The position numbers and the translations under genes were made by a program. A stretch of DNA of 64,000 nt from Ancistrus triradiatus. Taxonomy: Eukaryota > Chordata > Actinopteri > Siluriformes > Loricariidae. Positions 31,756-42,976 of the stretch are shown piece by piece. The notes beneath the pieces were generated by a model that saw nothing but the letters and a program-made list of their open reading frames with translations, searched no databases and was not told where the DNA came from. The stretch lies in the NCBI GenBank assembly GCA_025084515.1, contig JAJAGP010000571.1, forward strand, positions 115,001 to 179,000. Reading direction: 5' to 3'. Each line of letters starts with the position of its first letter. Position 1 is the first letter of the stretch.

Positions 31756-32230
31756 TAGGCTAAAAGTCTTAGGCCACCATTAGATTAGATATACCATTGT
31801 TTTACCATATATAATCATTACTTAGTCTCTTTATTAGAAAAAAAATTGTGTGCACTATTTAAAAACTGAAAGAAATCAGTAAAAATCAGTTTCTGTAGGC
31901 TGCAGTGTCAAGTATTACACTGAAGCAATAGCAGCTTCATCGGGATGCCAAGTTGACCCTTCTATAGTCCGAAGAAGCTTGATCAGGAATGCTATTTAGA
32001 AGGGTTGCAGCCTAGAACCCACTCTTCCGGAAGGAGAACAGGGTAAAAAGGCTAAAATATGCTAAGGCACACAATGATCAGAATGAAGATCAGTGGAAAA
32101 TTATGGAGTGATGAACCCAAGTTTGAAATTTTTGGGTCCAATCATCCACATTATGTTATATAAGGTCATTATACCACTGCTAAAACAACAAATCGAATGG
32201 TGGCCTAAGACTTTGGCACAACCCTGTACT
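31756..32230 (+). mobile_element. Tc1-B element relic with both ends
   Basis: Left AAAAGTCTTAGGCCACCATT and right AATGGTGGCCTAAGACTTTG are inverted. The interior keeps GAAGAAGCTTGATCAGGAAT and a transposase relic (ATGGAGTGATGAACCCAAGT then TTGAAATTTTTGGGTCCAAT, a W.DEPKFEIFGSN-like motif). The total of about 475 bp shows a large internal deletion. Confidence 0.8.
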
Positions 32231-33279
32231 TTAGATTCCATATTTACAGTCTTCATAAAAACTTTGGAGTCTTTACATATTGCCTCTGGTTTCGCCAATG
32301 TCTGTTACCAGGCCAGACAGATGCAGCTTCAGGCTGAGCAACCCGGTCTCCACATCCCCATACTAAGAGCCATCCATTTTCCCAACTGAAGAAGGAAGGA
32401 AGTGAGCAGTATTTAAACTGTAATAGATGACCTTCAGGACGTTTCGTATAGAGGGTTGTGCATCAAGTCCTGATTTCCACTGTATGCAATATGGTGTGCG
32501 TTATATTCAGACCTGGCATGGCCTTTAGTGGTGGTGCCTAGTTTGATATAGTTTCATAAGGCCTAATATCCCCTTTATGGCCCTGCACACATCTCTAAGA
32601 GCCTGACCAACACTTGACCGTCTGCCTTGCTACATTTGGCCAGTTAAGTGAATATATGTAAGCTACTATCTATGCGCTGCTCAGCACTAGCGGTAGTTTG
32701 CTCATTTGGACTTTCATGAAGAAGTAAATACACCATGCAGGACCTTTACTAAAGTGCATATGCTTTCAGGAAATGAGGCTTTGCTGATATTTTAGTATAT
32801 TTCATCTTTCCTGTATGAGAGTGTGAACTCTGGCGTCGCTTTATTAGGAGAGCGTCTGTTAATGGTGAACTGCACATTAAGTGACTTGACATTCTCAGAT
32901 TTCCTGCTCTCTCTCTCTGCTTCTGTGGTTGTATATGCACAAGAGGAAGCTTGTGGTCGCACTTTCTCATTTTAGGCTATATGCAAGTTTCTGTGCATGT
33001 GTGTGTGTGTGTGTGTGGCTTACTGGTCTGAACCATAGATGGGCAGTTAGATAAGCGCAGCGTGTTGACATGCGGATGAGCATCTCAAACACACAGTCGG
33101 TTAGATAAGTCCCTCATGTCAGCATTCAGTCCCACATTTAATACGCAAGCACACAGAGCGTGTGACATGGTGGCGGTGTGGGTGCACCGGTTCAGTCCAA
33201 ACCAGAGATAATCTAACAGAAAACAGAACTAGGCCAGGATGTACCAAAGAGTTAGGTTTCTACACTTTATTTAAACATG
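32231..33279. other. Unassigned DNA
   Basis: No gene or repeat recognised; a short TG run at 33000-33016. Confidence 0.4.
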
Positions 33280-33525
33280 TATATTTAGTGCATATTTCTA
33301 TAACACTTTTGAGAGTAGACCATTGTCCCAAAGCAGCTTTACAATTTTAGATTATCTTCTAATATTTAGGGCCAAAGCTAGTGGCAAGGAAAGACTCCCT
33401 AAACATTGTAAAGAAGAAACCTTGGCAGGACCAAAACTCAAAAAGGGACCCATCCTTTTTTTGTGGCTTAGATGACGAATGCATGAATGAAACTAATTTA
33501 TGTAGCCAAATAAGTCTGTAGTATT
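33280..33525 (-). mobile_element. L2-type LINE 3' tail
   Basis: CCATTGTCCCAAAGCAGCTT, TAGTGGCAAGGAAAGACTCC, GAAGAAACCTTGGCAGGACC and CAAAAAGGGACCCATCC mark the reverse-oriented L2 3' end. Confidence 0.75.
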
Positions 33526-33589
33526 AGTTCAAAAAACAGAAACTATGTAAATATTAATGGATAACTGAAATATTGAATAAAGTAATGTA

Positions 33590-35053
33590 CAATGGTGCTT
33601 GAACGTTTGTGAACCCTTTAGAATTTTCTATATTTCTGCATAAATATGACCTAAAACATCATCAGATTTTCACACAAGTCCTAAAAGTAGATAAAGAGAA
33701 CCCAGTTACACAGATGAGACAAAAAATATTATACTTGGTCATTTATTTATTGAGGAAAATGATCCAATATTACATATTAGTGAGTGGCAAAAGTATGTGA
33801 ACCTTTGCTTTCAGTATCTGGTGTGACCCCCCAGTGCAGCAATAACTGCAGCTAAACGTTTCCTGTAGCTGTTGATCAGTCCTGCACACCGGCTTGGAGG
33901 AATTTTAGCCCATTCCTCCGTACAGAACAGCTTCAGCTCTGGGATGTTGGTGGGTTTCCTCACATTAGCTGCTCACTTCAGGTCCTTCCACAACATTTCC
34001 ATTGGATTAAGCTCAGAACTTTGACTTGGCCATTCCAAAACATGAACTTTATTCTTCTGCAACCATTCTTTGGTAGAATGACTTGTGTGCTTAGGGTCGT
34101 TGTCTTGCTGCATGACCCACCTTCTCTTGAGATTCAGTTCATGGACAGATGTCCTGACATTTTCCTTTAGAATTCTCTGCTATAATTCAGAATTCATTGT
34201 TCCATCAATGATGGCAAGCCGTCCTGGCCCAGATGCAGCAAAACAGGCCCAAACCATGATGCTACCACCACCATGTTTCACAGATGGGATAAGGTTCTTA
34301 TGCTGGAATGCAGTGTTTTTCCTTTCTCCAAACATAACGCTTTTGTTTTAAAGTAAAAAAATTCTATTTAGCTCTCATCCATCCACAAAACATTCTTCCA
34401 ATGGCCTTCTGGCTTGTCCACGTGATCTTTAGCAAACTGCAGACAAGCAGCAATGTTCTTTTTGGAGAGCAGTGGCTTTCTCCTTGCAACCCTGCCATGC
34501 ACACCATTGTTGTTCAGTGTTCTTCTGATGGTGGACTCATGAACATTAACATTAGCCAATGTGAGAGAGGCCTTCAGTTGCTTAGAAGTTACCCTGGGGT
34601 CCTTTGTGACCTCGCCAACTATTACACGCCTTGCTCTTGGAGTGATCTTTGTTGGTCGACCACTCCTGGGGAGGGTAACAATAGTCTGGAATTTTCCTCC
34701 ATTTGTACACAATCTGTCTGACTGTGGATTGGTGGAGTCCAAACTTTTTAAAGATGGTTTTGTAACCTTTTAGAGCCTGATGAGCATCAGCAACTCTTTT
34801 TCTAAGGTCCTCAGAAATCTCCTTTATTTGTACCATGATACGCTTCCACAAACATGTGTTGTGAAGAGCAGACTTTGATAGATCCCTGTTCTTTAAATAA
34901 AACAGGGTGCCCCCTCACACCTCATTGTCATCCCATTGACTGAAAACATCTGACTCACATACTTTTGCCACTCACTAATATGTACTATTGGATCATTTTC
35001 CTCAATAAATAAATGACCAAGTATAATATTTTCATCTCATTTGTTTAACTTGA
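33590..35053 (-). mobile_element. Tc1-A element, nearly complete
   Basis: The longest Tc1-A copy. The right end (plus-left) is complete from CAATGGTGCTTGAACG; the other terminal repeat is cut within its inner half at about 35053 (TTTGTTTAACT). Order on the minus strand: TIR, 5' leader, transposase start at 34836, catalytic region, 3' TIR. Coding sequence is broken (next entry). Confidence 0.9.
33830..34836 (-). pseudogene. Tc1-A transposase, frameshifted with premature stops
   Basis: DD34E-type transposase that would cut and paste its element by binding the terminal repeats. Start MVQIKEISEDLRKRVADAHQ at 34836, first HTH (FGLHQSTVRQIVYKWRK), frameshift at about 34705, GRPTKITPRARRVIVGEV hinge, second HTH (HESTIRRTLNNNGVHGRVAR), KNVLW then first Asp in MDES followed by a stop at about 34368. 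Second Asp and NPMEMLW Glu regions follow in other frames. A TGA replaces Arg at 33973-33975, shared with the copy at 58.3 kb. Confidence 0.9.
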
Positions 35054-36111
35054 TTCGTGATCATTTACACAGAATACTTACATTACTTAGAAAACATCAT
35101 TACCCAGCGTTGAGGGAAAAGGGCTTTGCTCAAGGGCATAACAGTGAAAGCACAAACAGCACAATGCTAAAGAAGACAAAACAATCCTCAACAGGGTAAC
35201 AACAAAAATCTAGAACGTCCTAAGGTCTCTGTGTCCAATTTGAGAAAAACACTGCAAGTGAATCCTTAACGTTTCTATTTCTTATACATAAAAATTCTTT
35301 ACAATACCCTGATAGTGTTTATTAGTCACCCCAAGGCTTGAGACAACTTCCAAGGAACAATGCAGTATCATAGCCCAGCACATCTGCTAATGGCTGAAAT
35401 AAGCTAGAGGTGATGTTTAACATGGATAGCGTGTGTTTGATGTAGCGTGACAGTTTGTCTGCATTGCTGCAGCTACGCACAGCTGTTATAATGCTTTGTT
35501 GTAAGGAAATAAGAATAAATACAAAAGCACACCCTAAACCAGGAAGCAAAATCTGATTATTTAAGATAGGTAAGCACTAGCAGTAGTTACATAGCATGGT
35601 TGCTAATTTAGATACGAAAGAACAAAGTTACAAACATAGCATCCCTAAATAACAAAGATGTTCAATTACCAAGCATTTATGCCAGAGTAGGTCATTTTTC
35701 TGTCTAGCAAACATGCTAGAGAGCTAGCTGATTGGCTAGTTGTTTGCAGCTAAATGCTATTTTTTAAATGTCTTTCCACGTCTTTCAGTGATAGTCAAAG
35801 TAGGACGACTTTGCATTTTTCACAAACTTGATCAGAAGATTTTATGAATAGTACAGCCACTTATCTGTTAATAGTAGAGCTGCACTAGAACCTACTGTCA
35901 GATCATTTCACACAATTTTGGTTAAAGGAATGTGAATTTACCTCAGCCATGCTCTGCACCATTTTGACTTGATGTAACCAAAGCACAAGGCAGCCTGGGA
36001 AATGAAGTAGCAGCTTAATTTAGTCTCTGTAATAAACCAACAGAATACATTGACAAGCATTTCTTGGAAACACCTGTACACCTGAGTCATGCAATTATCA
36101 AATCAACCATC
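35054..36111. other. Unassigned DNA
   Basis: No gene or repeat recognised. The minus frame 35322-35549 has no domain. Confidence 0.4.
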
Positions 36112-36174
36112 AAGTCAAGTTTATCTAAAAGGCGCTTTTTACAATAGATGTTGTCTTAATGCAACTTTATAAAA
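36112..36174 (-). mobile_element. L2-type LINE 3' end, short
   Basis: ATCAAGTCAAGTTTATCT, AAGGCGCTTTTTACAATAG and GTTGTCTTAATGCAACTTTA are the reverse-oriented last 60 bp of the L2 LINE. This is an extreme 5' truncation. Confidence 0.65.
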
Positions 36175-36211
36175 CCCTAAATTAGAAAAAGTTGGGATGG
36201 TATGGAAAATG

Positions 36212-36407
36212 GGACTGTGGTGTCCTAGTGGGTAAGGTACTAGACTATGGACCAGAAGGTCCAGGGTTCAAATCCCACCTCTGCCAAGCTGCCACTGTTG
36301 GGTCCTTGAGCAAGGCCCTTAACCCACAATTGCTTGGATTGTAAGACCGTATCAATTGTAAGTCGCTCTGGATAAGGGCGTCTGCTAAATGCTGTAAATG
36401 TAAATGT
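36212..36407 (+). mobile_element. tRNA-derived SINE, full length, with target duplication
   Basis: Best-preserved copy. Box A-like GTCCTAGTGGG, box B GGTTCAAATCCC, CAAGCTGCCACTGTTGGGTC, CTTGAGCAAGGCCCTTAACC, GTAAGTCGCTCTGGATAAGG, GCGTCTGCTAAATG, TGTAAATGTAAATG. Flanked by AAAATG (36206-36211 and 36408-36413). It lies in the TIR-proximal part of a Tc1 relic and is younger than it. Confidence 0.92.
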
Positions 36408-36789
36408 AAAATGAAAATAAAACATGTATGCAGTGTTCCTTACATTTCCCTTGACATTTATTTCATTGCAGACAGTATGAACCTGAGATATTTCATGTTT
36501 TGTCTCGTCAACTCCATTTCTTTTGTTAATAAACCAATTTCAGGCTTGAAATTGGTTTATAAATGGGGGACGGGAGCAATTTAGGGCTAGTAATGAGGTA
36601 AAAAACGTAATTTGATTTCAAACAGGTAATGTCAACTGGTGATTCTAATCATGTTTTGGTACAAAAGCTGTATCCACGAAAAGCTTTGAGGAGCAATAAT
36701 AGGCAAGGGATCTCCAGTTTATCAACAAATATGTAAGACAATTATTGAATGTTTAAAAACAATGTTCCTCAAAGAAAATCTGGAAGGGA

Positions 36790-37170
36790 TTTATATATTT
36801 CAGTCCTAACTTTTTTATGATTTGGCTCGTTTGCATTGCCTTGTTGAAACATGCATGGACGTCCCTGGAAAAGATGGTGTATTGAAGGCAGGTTATGTTG
36901 CTCAAGATCTCAGTGTACTTTTCTGCATTAATGCTGCCATCGCAGAACTGAAAATGACCTTTACCTTGGGCACTGACCCAACCCCATACCATGACAGAGC
37001 CTGTCTTTTGGACTTATTGCTGATAATAGTCTGGATGGTCTGTTTGGTTTTAGGTCAGGAGCACACAGCGTCCATTTCTTCCACAAAATACCTGGAATAC
37101 TGATTGGTCTGACCACAATACACATTTTCACTGTGTGATGGGTCCATCCCAGATGCACAACCAACTAAAC
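36790..37170 (-). pseudogene. Tc1-like transposase, catalytic-region fragment
   Basis: Minus frames give MVWGWVSAQGKGHFQFCDGS and NAEKYTEIL (36753-36992), the family's MVWG...G.L..IDGTINAEKY.EIL segment. Frame 36961-37164 gives GWTHHTVKMCIVVRPISIPG, from the DNA that normally encodes ...W...VLWSDES, badly frameshifted. The second Asp region (plus CCTTGTTGAAACATGC) is recognisable only in DNA. Confidence 0.6.
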
Positions 37171-37686
37171 TCAGTGAAACAGTATCAGCTAGGAGTCAGC
37201 AGAAATTTCAGAAGACTTTGCACAATGTTCGTCTCCTGTCAGAGTTTGTGGAGTGCATCATACTTCCTCTCCTTCTCTCTATCCTCGATGACCTCCACTT
37301 CCCTTACATGTGAGGAGCTAACACATCTGGAGAACATTTCCCCCTCCTTTAGTCTTGTTAAACACAACTTATGAGCTGCTTTTTTCAGTTTCCTCCTGTA
37401 CTTTTATCTTACAGCCTGTTGTCAGGCTTGAGCTTCTCATGACCCCAGGCCACCCTGTTCACCGAAATACCTCAGCAACATACACATACGGATGGGTCAG
37501 ATAGTTCAAGTATCCCTGAACTTAGGGTTGCCAGATTCCAGCCGTTCCAGCTTGTAGCCTTTTATGGGCTCAGATGATAGGACACTTTTAAAGAAGCAAA
37601 CAAACTATTACATAAAATATTACATTAGGAAATATATATTAAAAATATTAATAATGTTGCCAGGTGTTATACATTTTAAGCAGGAA
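37171..37686. other. Unassigned DNA
   Basis: Nothing recognised. Confidence 0.35.
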
Positions 37687-37703
37687 GTTTGTGGAAGTGT
37701 ATC

Positions 37704-38837
37704 ATGGCACAAACAAAGGAGATTTCTGAGGACCTCAGAAAAAAAGTTGTTGATGCTCATCAGGCTGGAAAACATTTACATTTACAGCATTTAGCAGATG
37801 CCCTTATCCAGAGCGACTTACAATTGGTACAGTCTTACAATCCAAGAAATTGTGGGTTAAGGCCCTTGCTCAAGGACCCAACAGTGGCTGCTTGGCAGAG
37901 GTGGGATTTGAACCCTGGACCTTTTGGACCTTTTTTGTCCATAGTCCAGTACCTTAACCGCTAGGTTACAAAACCATCTCTAAAAAGTTTGGACTCCACC
38001 AATCCACAGTCAGACAGATTGTGTACAAATGGAGGGAATTCAAGACCATTGTTACCCTCCCCAGGAGTGGTCGACCAACAAAGATCACTCCAAGAGCAAG
38101 GCGTGTAATAGTTGGTGAGGTCACATTGGACCCCAGGGTAACTTCTAAGCAACTGAAGACCTCTCTCATACTGGCTAATGTTAATGATCATGAGTCCACC
38201 ATCAGAAGAACACTAAACAACAATGGTGTGCATGGCAGGGTTGCAAGGAGAAAGCCACTGCTCTCCAAAAAGAACATTGCTGCTCATCTGCAGTTTGCTA
38301 AAGATCACGTGGATGAGCCAGAAGGCTACTGGAAGAATGTTTTTCCTTAGAACCTAATTCCATCTTATCCCATCTGTGAAACATAGTGGTGGTAGCATCA
38401 TGGTTTGGGCCTGTTTTTCTGCATCTGGGCCTGGACGGCTTGCCATCATTGATGGAACAATGAATTCTGAATGATATCAGAGAATTCTAAAGGAAAATGT
38501 CAGGACATCTGTCCATGAACTGAATCTCAAGAGAAGGTGGGTCATGCCGCAAGACAATGACCCTAAGCACACAAGTCGTTCTACCAAAGAATGGTTAAAG
38601 AAGAATAAAGTTCATGTTTTGGAATGGCCAAGTCAAAGTCCAGACCTTTGTCCAATGGAAATGCTGTGGCAGGACCTGAAGCGAGCAGCTAATGTGAAGA
38701 AACCCACCAACATCCCAGAGCTGAAGCTGTTCTGTACGGAGGAATGGGCTAAAATTCCTCCAAGCCGGTGTGCAGGACTGATCAACAGCTACAGGACACA
38801 TTTAGTTGCTGCACAGGGGGGTCACACCAGATATTGA
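37704..38837 (+). pseudogene. Tc1-A transposase, SINE-interrupted and deleted
   Basis: Start MAQTKEISEDLRKKVVDAHQ at 37704; SINE at 37773-37963; then resumes GLHQSTVRQIVYKW. Frame 38021-38350 holds the hinge and second HTH and ends KNVFP, where about 110 bp containing the WTDETK first Asp are deleted. Frame 38544-38837 keeps the second Asp (PQDNDPKHTSRSTKEWLKKN), the Glu (PMEMLWQDLKRA, third position of NPMEMLW changed from N to C-P) and the C-terminus GGHTRY. Not functional. Confidence 0.9.
37773..37963 (-). mobile_element. tRNA-derived SINE inserted in Tc1-A transposase
   Basis: CATTTACATTTACAGCATTT, AGCGACTTACAATTGGTACA, CCCAACAGTGGCTGCTTGGC, GGGATTTGAACCCTGGACC, GTACCTTAACCGCTAG. Host sequence is CTGGAAAA before and GGTTACAAAACC after, contiguous in other Tc1-A copies. 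Confidence 0.92.
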
Positions 38838-39204
38838 AAGCAAAGGTTCACATACTTTTGCCCCGCACTAATATGTAATATTGGATCATTTTCCTCAATA
38901 AATAAATGACCAAGTATAATATGTTTGTCTCATTTGTTTAACTGGGTTCTCTTTATCTACTTTTAGAACTTGTGTGAAAATCTGATGATGTTTTAGCTCA
39001 TATTTATACAGAAATACAGAAAATTCTAAAGGGTTCACAAACGTTCAAGCACCACTGCATCTGGTGAAGTATACATATACTGTATATATAAACATATGCA
39101 GATTATCACATCATGTCTTCTAGCGACCGATGTGTAGCTTTGTGTGGTGTGAGCAGTGTGTGCCTCCCAAAAAAGCTGAAATGACACCTACGCCACTGAA
39201 AGCA

Positions 39205-39450
39205 TTGGATTGATTCAAACCCTGACCCACTGAGTGAGAGAAGGGAATGTTTTCATGAGCAAGAGGTTCGCTGATTCAAACACTGACCCGGTGAAAAAGA
39301 GAGCGGTTCATTGATTGAAAAGAATCACTGATTCGCACACTGACCTTCTGATTGAGAAAGGAGGGAACCTTGGTGTTATCCGAGGGATTTGCTGAATAAC
39401 TGACCTGCTGAACAGAACGGATGGAGACCTAGTCATGCCCCAAAGTCTTC
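39205..39450. repeat. About 60-bp degenerate minisatellite
   Basis: GATTCAAACCCTGACCC (39212), GATTCAAACACTGACCC (39273), GATTCGCACACTGACC (39330), GAATAACTGACC (39394): four units spaced 57-64 bp, each followed by a GAGA/AAGGG segment. Confidence 0.65.
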
Positions 39451-40724
39451 TGAATTCAAACTCTTATGAACCAAACTTTATTTCCGTTATACCCTTCACA
39501 GAACTTTAAAAACACGACTAAACGAGAGGAGTCACCTGACTCAAAGCTTCACTCTTAGTAAATGGCAGGCTCTTTTGATAAATGCAGCCCACTTCTGACG
39601 ACTGTTCGCTGATTTACCGACCAGCCAGGCTTGGGTCTACTCCACATGAATGCAAGAGCAAAGCGTTCGCGGCAGCACCTTTACTCGTTCAAAGCGAGTC
39701 GTTTGAATTGAATCTATGGCGTACTTTCTTTGCTTTGACACTGTCCAGGCATTAAGTCAGGCTTTTACATGCCTGCTTTGATTCAGGTGATTAAGTAGAG
39801 CTACTTCTTAATACAAGCGTGTCTCTCAGAAGCAGCTGAAGGATTTAACTGTCTTCACCTGCCAAAAACGCACCTATAAACCTTGTGGAGAAATCTACAA
39901 GTTATGGTTCACATAAAGGAACCTCCTCTAAAGCAAGCCATTTCCCCCCCGCTGGAGCTTAACAGGCGGTCAGTGTTCACTTTAGTGTCCCTCTCTGACC
40001 TCCCCGTCTCCATTTTTATAGCGCCGCGTTGCATTCGGGCCAGCTGCTGCAGCTATCACGGGTTTAATCAGCACGGGAGTGCTCTTATTAAGCTCCCAGC
40101 GCCAAGCTTGCGTGACTCCGCCACTTGCAGCCACTACGCCACAAAGCACATGTAGCTGGTGCGGTGTTTACGTGTAGGCACGCGGGCGAAGACATTTACA
40201 GATGAGGGCCGAGTGTTGCATCTGTGCAGTGCCTCCAGCGCGCATCACTCATCATTTTTAACACAAAAACTATTAAAGTAAGCGCCGAAGCTTGCGTCGC
40301 ACAGACGGGAGGCATCTCCACATTTCTCCGACAGACTGGAGGACCGAGTGCCGGAGCCTATTGTAATTTCAAGGATGTTCAGTGGGGTGGAAAAGTCTCC
40401 TACCACACAGCTAAAGCATTTTCCATACAGTACTGCACAGCCAGCTTTATTTACACATGCAGCCTTACAGGTCTCCTATTCAAGCAACGTGTTTGTACGA
40501 TCGATCAGTCTCAGAGCTCAGAATAGTTCAGTGTGTTTGACCTCAGTGCATGACAAATACAGAAAAAATGCTTTGTTTCCTTGCGCTTAAAGCTGCACCA
40601 TACAGCATGAAACATAATGACTACAATCTATACAGTGTTGAATGTAACCAATATGTTTCACCCTGTCTGCATAGTTTGTTAGCCAAAGAGCTAACTAGGT
40701 TCTCAGAAGTACCTGATCCCCCCC
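39451..40724. promoter_or_regulatory. Unassigned DNA with a candidate conserved core
   Basis: Around 39960-40260 the DNA is CpG-retaining and non-repetitive (ATAGCGCCGCGTTGCATTCG, TAATCAGCACGGGAGTGC). Frames 39883-40155 and 40224-40526 have no domain. Regulatory role is conjecture. Confidence 0.25.
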
Positions 40725-42289
40725 CTTTTTATGAGAACCAGATGACTTTTTGTCCAAGGCAATCTTACCCAAAACAGATGTCTTTATGTCTAAGACTTTT
40801 TAACAGAACCATTAGTCTTTTTGTCTCAGGCAATTTTATTTAATACCTTTGCGTCCGAGGCCATTTTACCAGAACCACATGGCTTTTTTGTACCAGGCAA
40901 TTTTATTTAATGTCTTCATATCTCAAACTGTTTTACCTAATGATTTTTTTGTCCAAGATCATTTTAGTAATACCTAATGAACATTTTGCCACGTGACGTT
41001 TTCAGGTGATTTTTATCTCGTGCCATTTTCTTTTTACCAGAACCAGTTGCCATTTTGTCTATAGCCACCTTACCTATTGCGTTTTACCTAATGTCTTTTT
41101 TTATCTGTGGCTATTATTTCATTCTGTTGTCCAAGACTAGAATCTAATGCCTTTTTGTCTGGGGTCATTTTACCCAGTACCTTCTTTATTTTCAGATTCC
41201 ATTTCACCCAAAACCATTTTACCAATGCCTTGTTGTCACTAACTTTTGCCAAGACTAATTTACCAGAATGTGTATTTCATCTAATTTTGTTCATTGTTTT
41301 TGTTCAAGTTCCTTTGATTGGGATCAAATGACTTTTTTTACCAGATTTTTGCCTGAAGCTGTTTAATCCAGGCCATTTTCACCTAATGCATCTTTGAGTC
41401 CATTTTACCAGAATCCATTTTGTCCAAGACCATTTTACCCAATGCCTTTTTGTCACTACCCATATTACGGTACCACTTCTGTCCAAGGACGCTGAAACTG
41501 AACATTGCATTTTACCCAGTGCTTGTTTGCCTGATGTGGCTTAACTCAGGCCATTTTACCTAATTCTTTTTAAGGTAATATTACCATTTAACCACAACCA
41601 GTCATTTTCCCTAATTCCTTTTTTCTGAAGCCATTTCACCAGAACCAGGTGATATTTTGTCTATGGCCACCTTACTACTTATTATATTGTTTTCAGGGAC
41701 CATTTTACTTTGTTCCATTTTGTCCAAGACCATTTTACTAGGACATAATACCTTTTTGTCTGGGGTCATTTAACCCTGTACCTTTTCACATATTCCATTT
41801 AACCCAGGCCTAATTTCACCTACTGCATTTTTGAGACCATTTTTAACCACTATTCATTTTATCTAATACCATTTTACCCAATGCCTTTTTGTCACTGATC
41901 ATATTACGGAACCACTTTTGTCCAAAGACACTGTACAACAGTTGCCATTTTAACCAAGACCAATTTACCAGAACTTGTATTTCATTTAAGGCCATTTTGT
42001 CCATTGTTTTTGCTATTTAAACCAGCCATATTACCTAATTCTTTTAAAGGTAATTTTACCATTTAACCACAACCAGACTTTTTGAGGTAATATTTCCTAA
42101 TTCCTTCTTGACCACAGCCATTTTACAAAAATTTTATGTCTGTTTATCTGGCTCATTTTATATTTTGTCCAAATCCATTGTATCTAATGTCTTTATTATT
42201 GAACACATTTAACCAGATGCCATGCTATCAGAACCAGATGTCTTTTCATCATTTTACCAAATGCCATTTTATCCAAGATCCTTTTACCT
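40725..42289. repeat. Degenerate array of CCATTTTACC / CTTTTTGTCC words
   Basis: About 1.56 kb built from irregularly spaced variants of CCATTTTACCNAATGCC and CTTTTTGTCCAAGG, at about 35-50 bp spacing. Longer blocks repeat: CTTTTTGTCTGGGGTCATTT at about 41150 and 41751; CCCAATGCCTTTTTGTCACT at about 41437 and 41877; CATTTAACCACAACCAG at about 41587 and 42059. It resumes at 45240-46085. No frame and no TE ends. Confidence 0.75.
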
Positions 42290-42400
42290 GGGCTGTGGAG
42301 GCTTATTGGATAAGATACTGAACTGTGGACCAGAAGCTCTAAGCTTCAAATCCCACCTATACCAGGCTGTCACTGTTGGATCCTTGAGCAAGGCAATTAT
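42290..42400 (+). mobile_element. tRNA-derived SINE, 3' part lost at Tc1 junction
   Basis: GGGCTGTGGAGGCTTATTGG, box B worn (GCTTCAAATCCC), CAGGCTGTCACTGTTGGATC, CTTGAGCAAGGCAATTA, then abruptly Tc1-A sequence from 42401. It sits between the word array and the Tc1. Confidence 0.75.
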
Positions 42401-42976
42401 CTGATATAATTCAGAATTCATTGTTCCATCACTGATGGCAAGCCGTCCTGGCCCAGATGTAGCAAAACATCCCCAAACCATGATACTACCACCACCATGT
42501 TTCACAGATGGGATAAGGTTTTTATGCTGGAATGCAGGGTCTTCCTTTCTCCAAACAAAACGCTTTTCTTTTAAACCAAGAAGTTCTTTTTTGGTCTCAT
42601 CTGTCCACAAAACATTCTTCCAGTAGCCTTCTGACTTGTCCAGACTTCAGCAAACTGCAGAGCAGCAATGTTCTTTTTGGAGAGCCACAAAGGACTCTGT
42701 TTTAGGTCATACTTATGCAGAAATATAGAAAATTCTAAAGGGTTCACAAACTTTCAAGCACCACTGTATTGCACACCTTGCTTTTGGAGTGATCTTTGTT
42801 GGTCGACCACTCCTGGGGAGGGTAACAATGGTCTTGAATTTCCTCCATTTGTACACAATCTGTCTGACTGTGGATTGGTGGAGTCCAAACAATTTAGAGA
42901 TGGTTTTGTAACCTTTTCCAGCCTGATGAGCAACTCTTTTTCTGAGCTCCTCAAAAATCTCCTTTGTTTGTGCCAT
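42401..42976 (-). pseudogene. Tc1-A transposase, deleted and disrupted
   Basis: Start MAQTKEIFEELRKRVAHQAG at 42976, first HTH LFGLHQSTVRQIVYKWRKFK, then TLPRSGRPTKITPKARCA before the embedded TIR tip. After it, frame 42284-42610 carries MWTDETKKELLGLKEKRFVW with the first Asp, then SVKHGGGSIMVWGCFATSGP. Second HTH, second Asp and Glu are missing. Confidence 0.85.

Larger units (their letters stand above)
36176..37170. mobile_element. Tc1/mariner relics (family D) with nested SINE
   Basis: AAATTAGAAAAAGTTGGGAT and TATGGAAAAT form a terminus. Then come GACAGTATGAACCTGAGATA, GGGCTAGTAATGAGGTAAAA and GGCAAGGGATCTCCAGTTTA, parallel to the relic at 2.1-2.5 kb. From about 36790 the homology switches to the minus strand of a related transposase catalytic region. 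So two opposed halves are joined, as at 2.5 kb. Confidence 0.65.
37687..39059 (+). mobile_element. Tc1-A element lacking its left end, with SINE
   Basis: Begins at GTTTGTGGAAGTGTATCATG, just before the transposase start, so the left TIR is lost. Ends with a complete right TIR (CAAGCACCACTGCA). Carries a reverse SINE inside the first HTH-coding exon-equivalent. Confidence 0.9.

Noticed and set aside
36212..36275. tRNA-like segment considered as a tRNA gene
   Set aside because: Box A- and box B-like motifs belong to a SINE head; cloverleaf and anticodon arm are not convincing and the SINE body follows directly.
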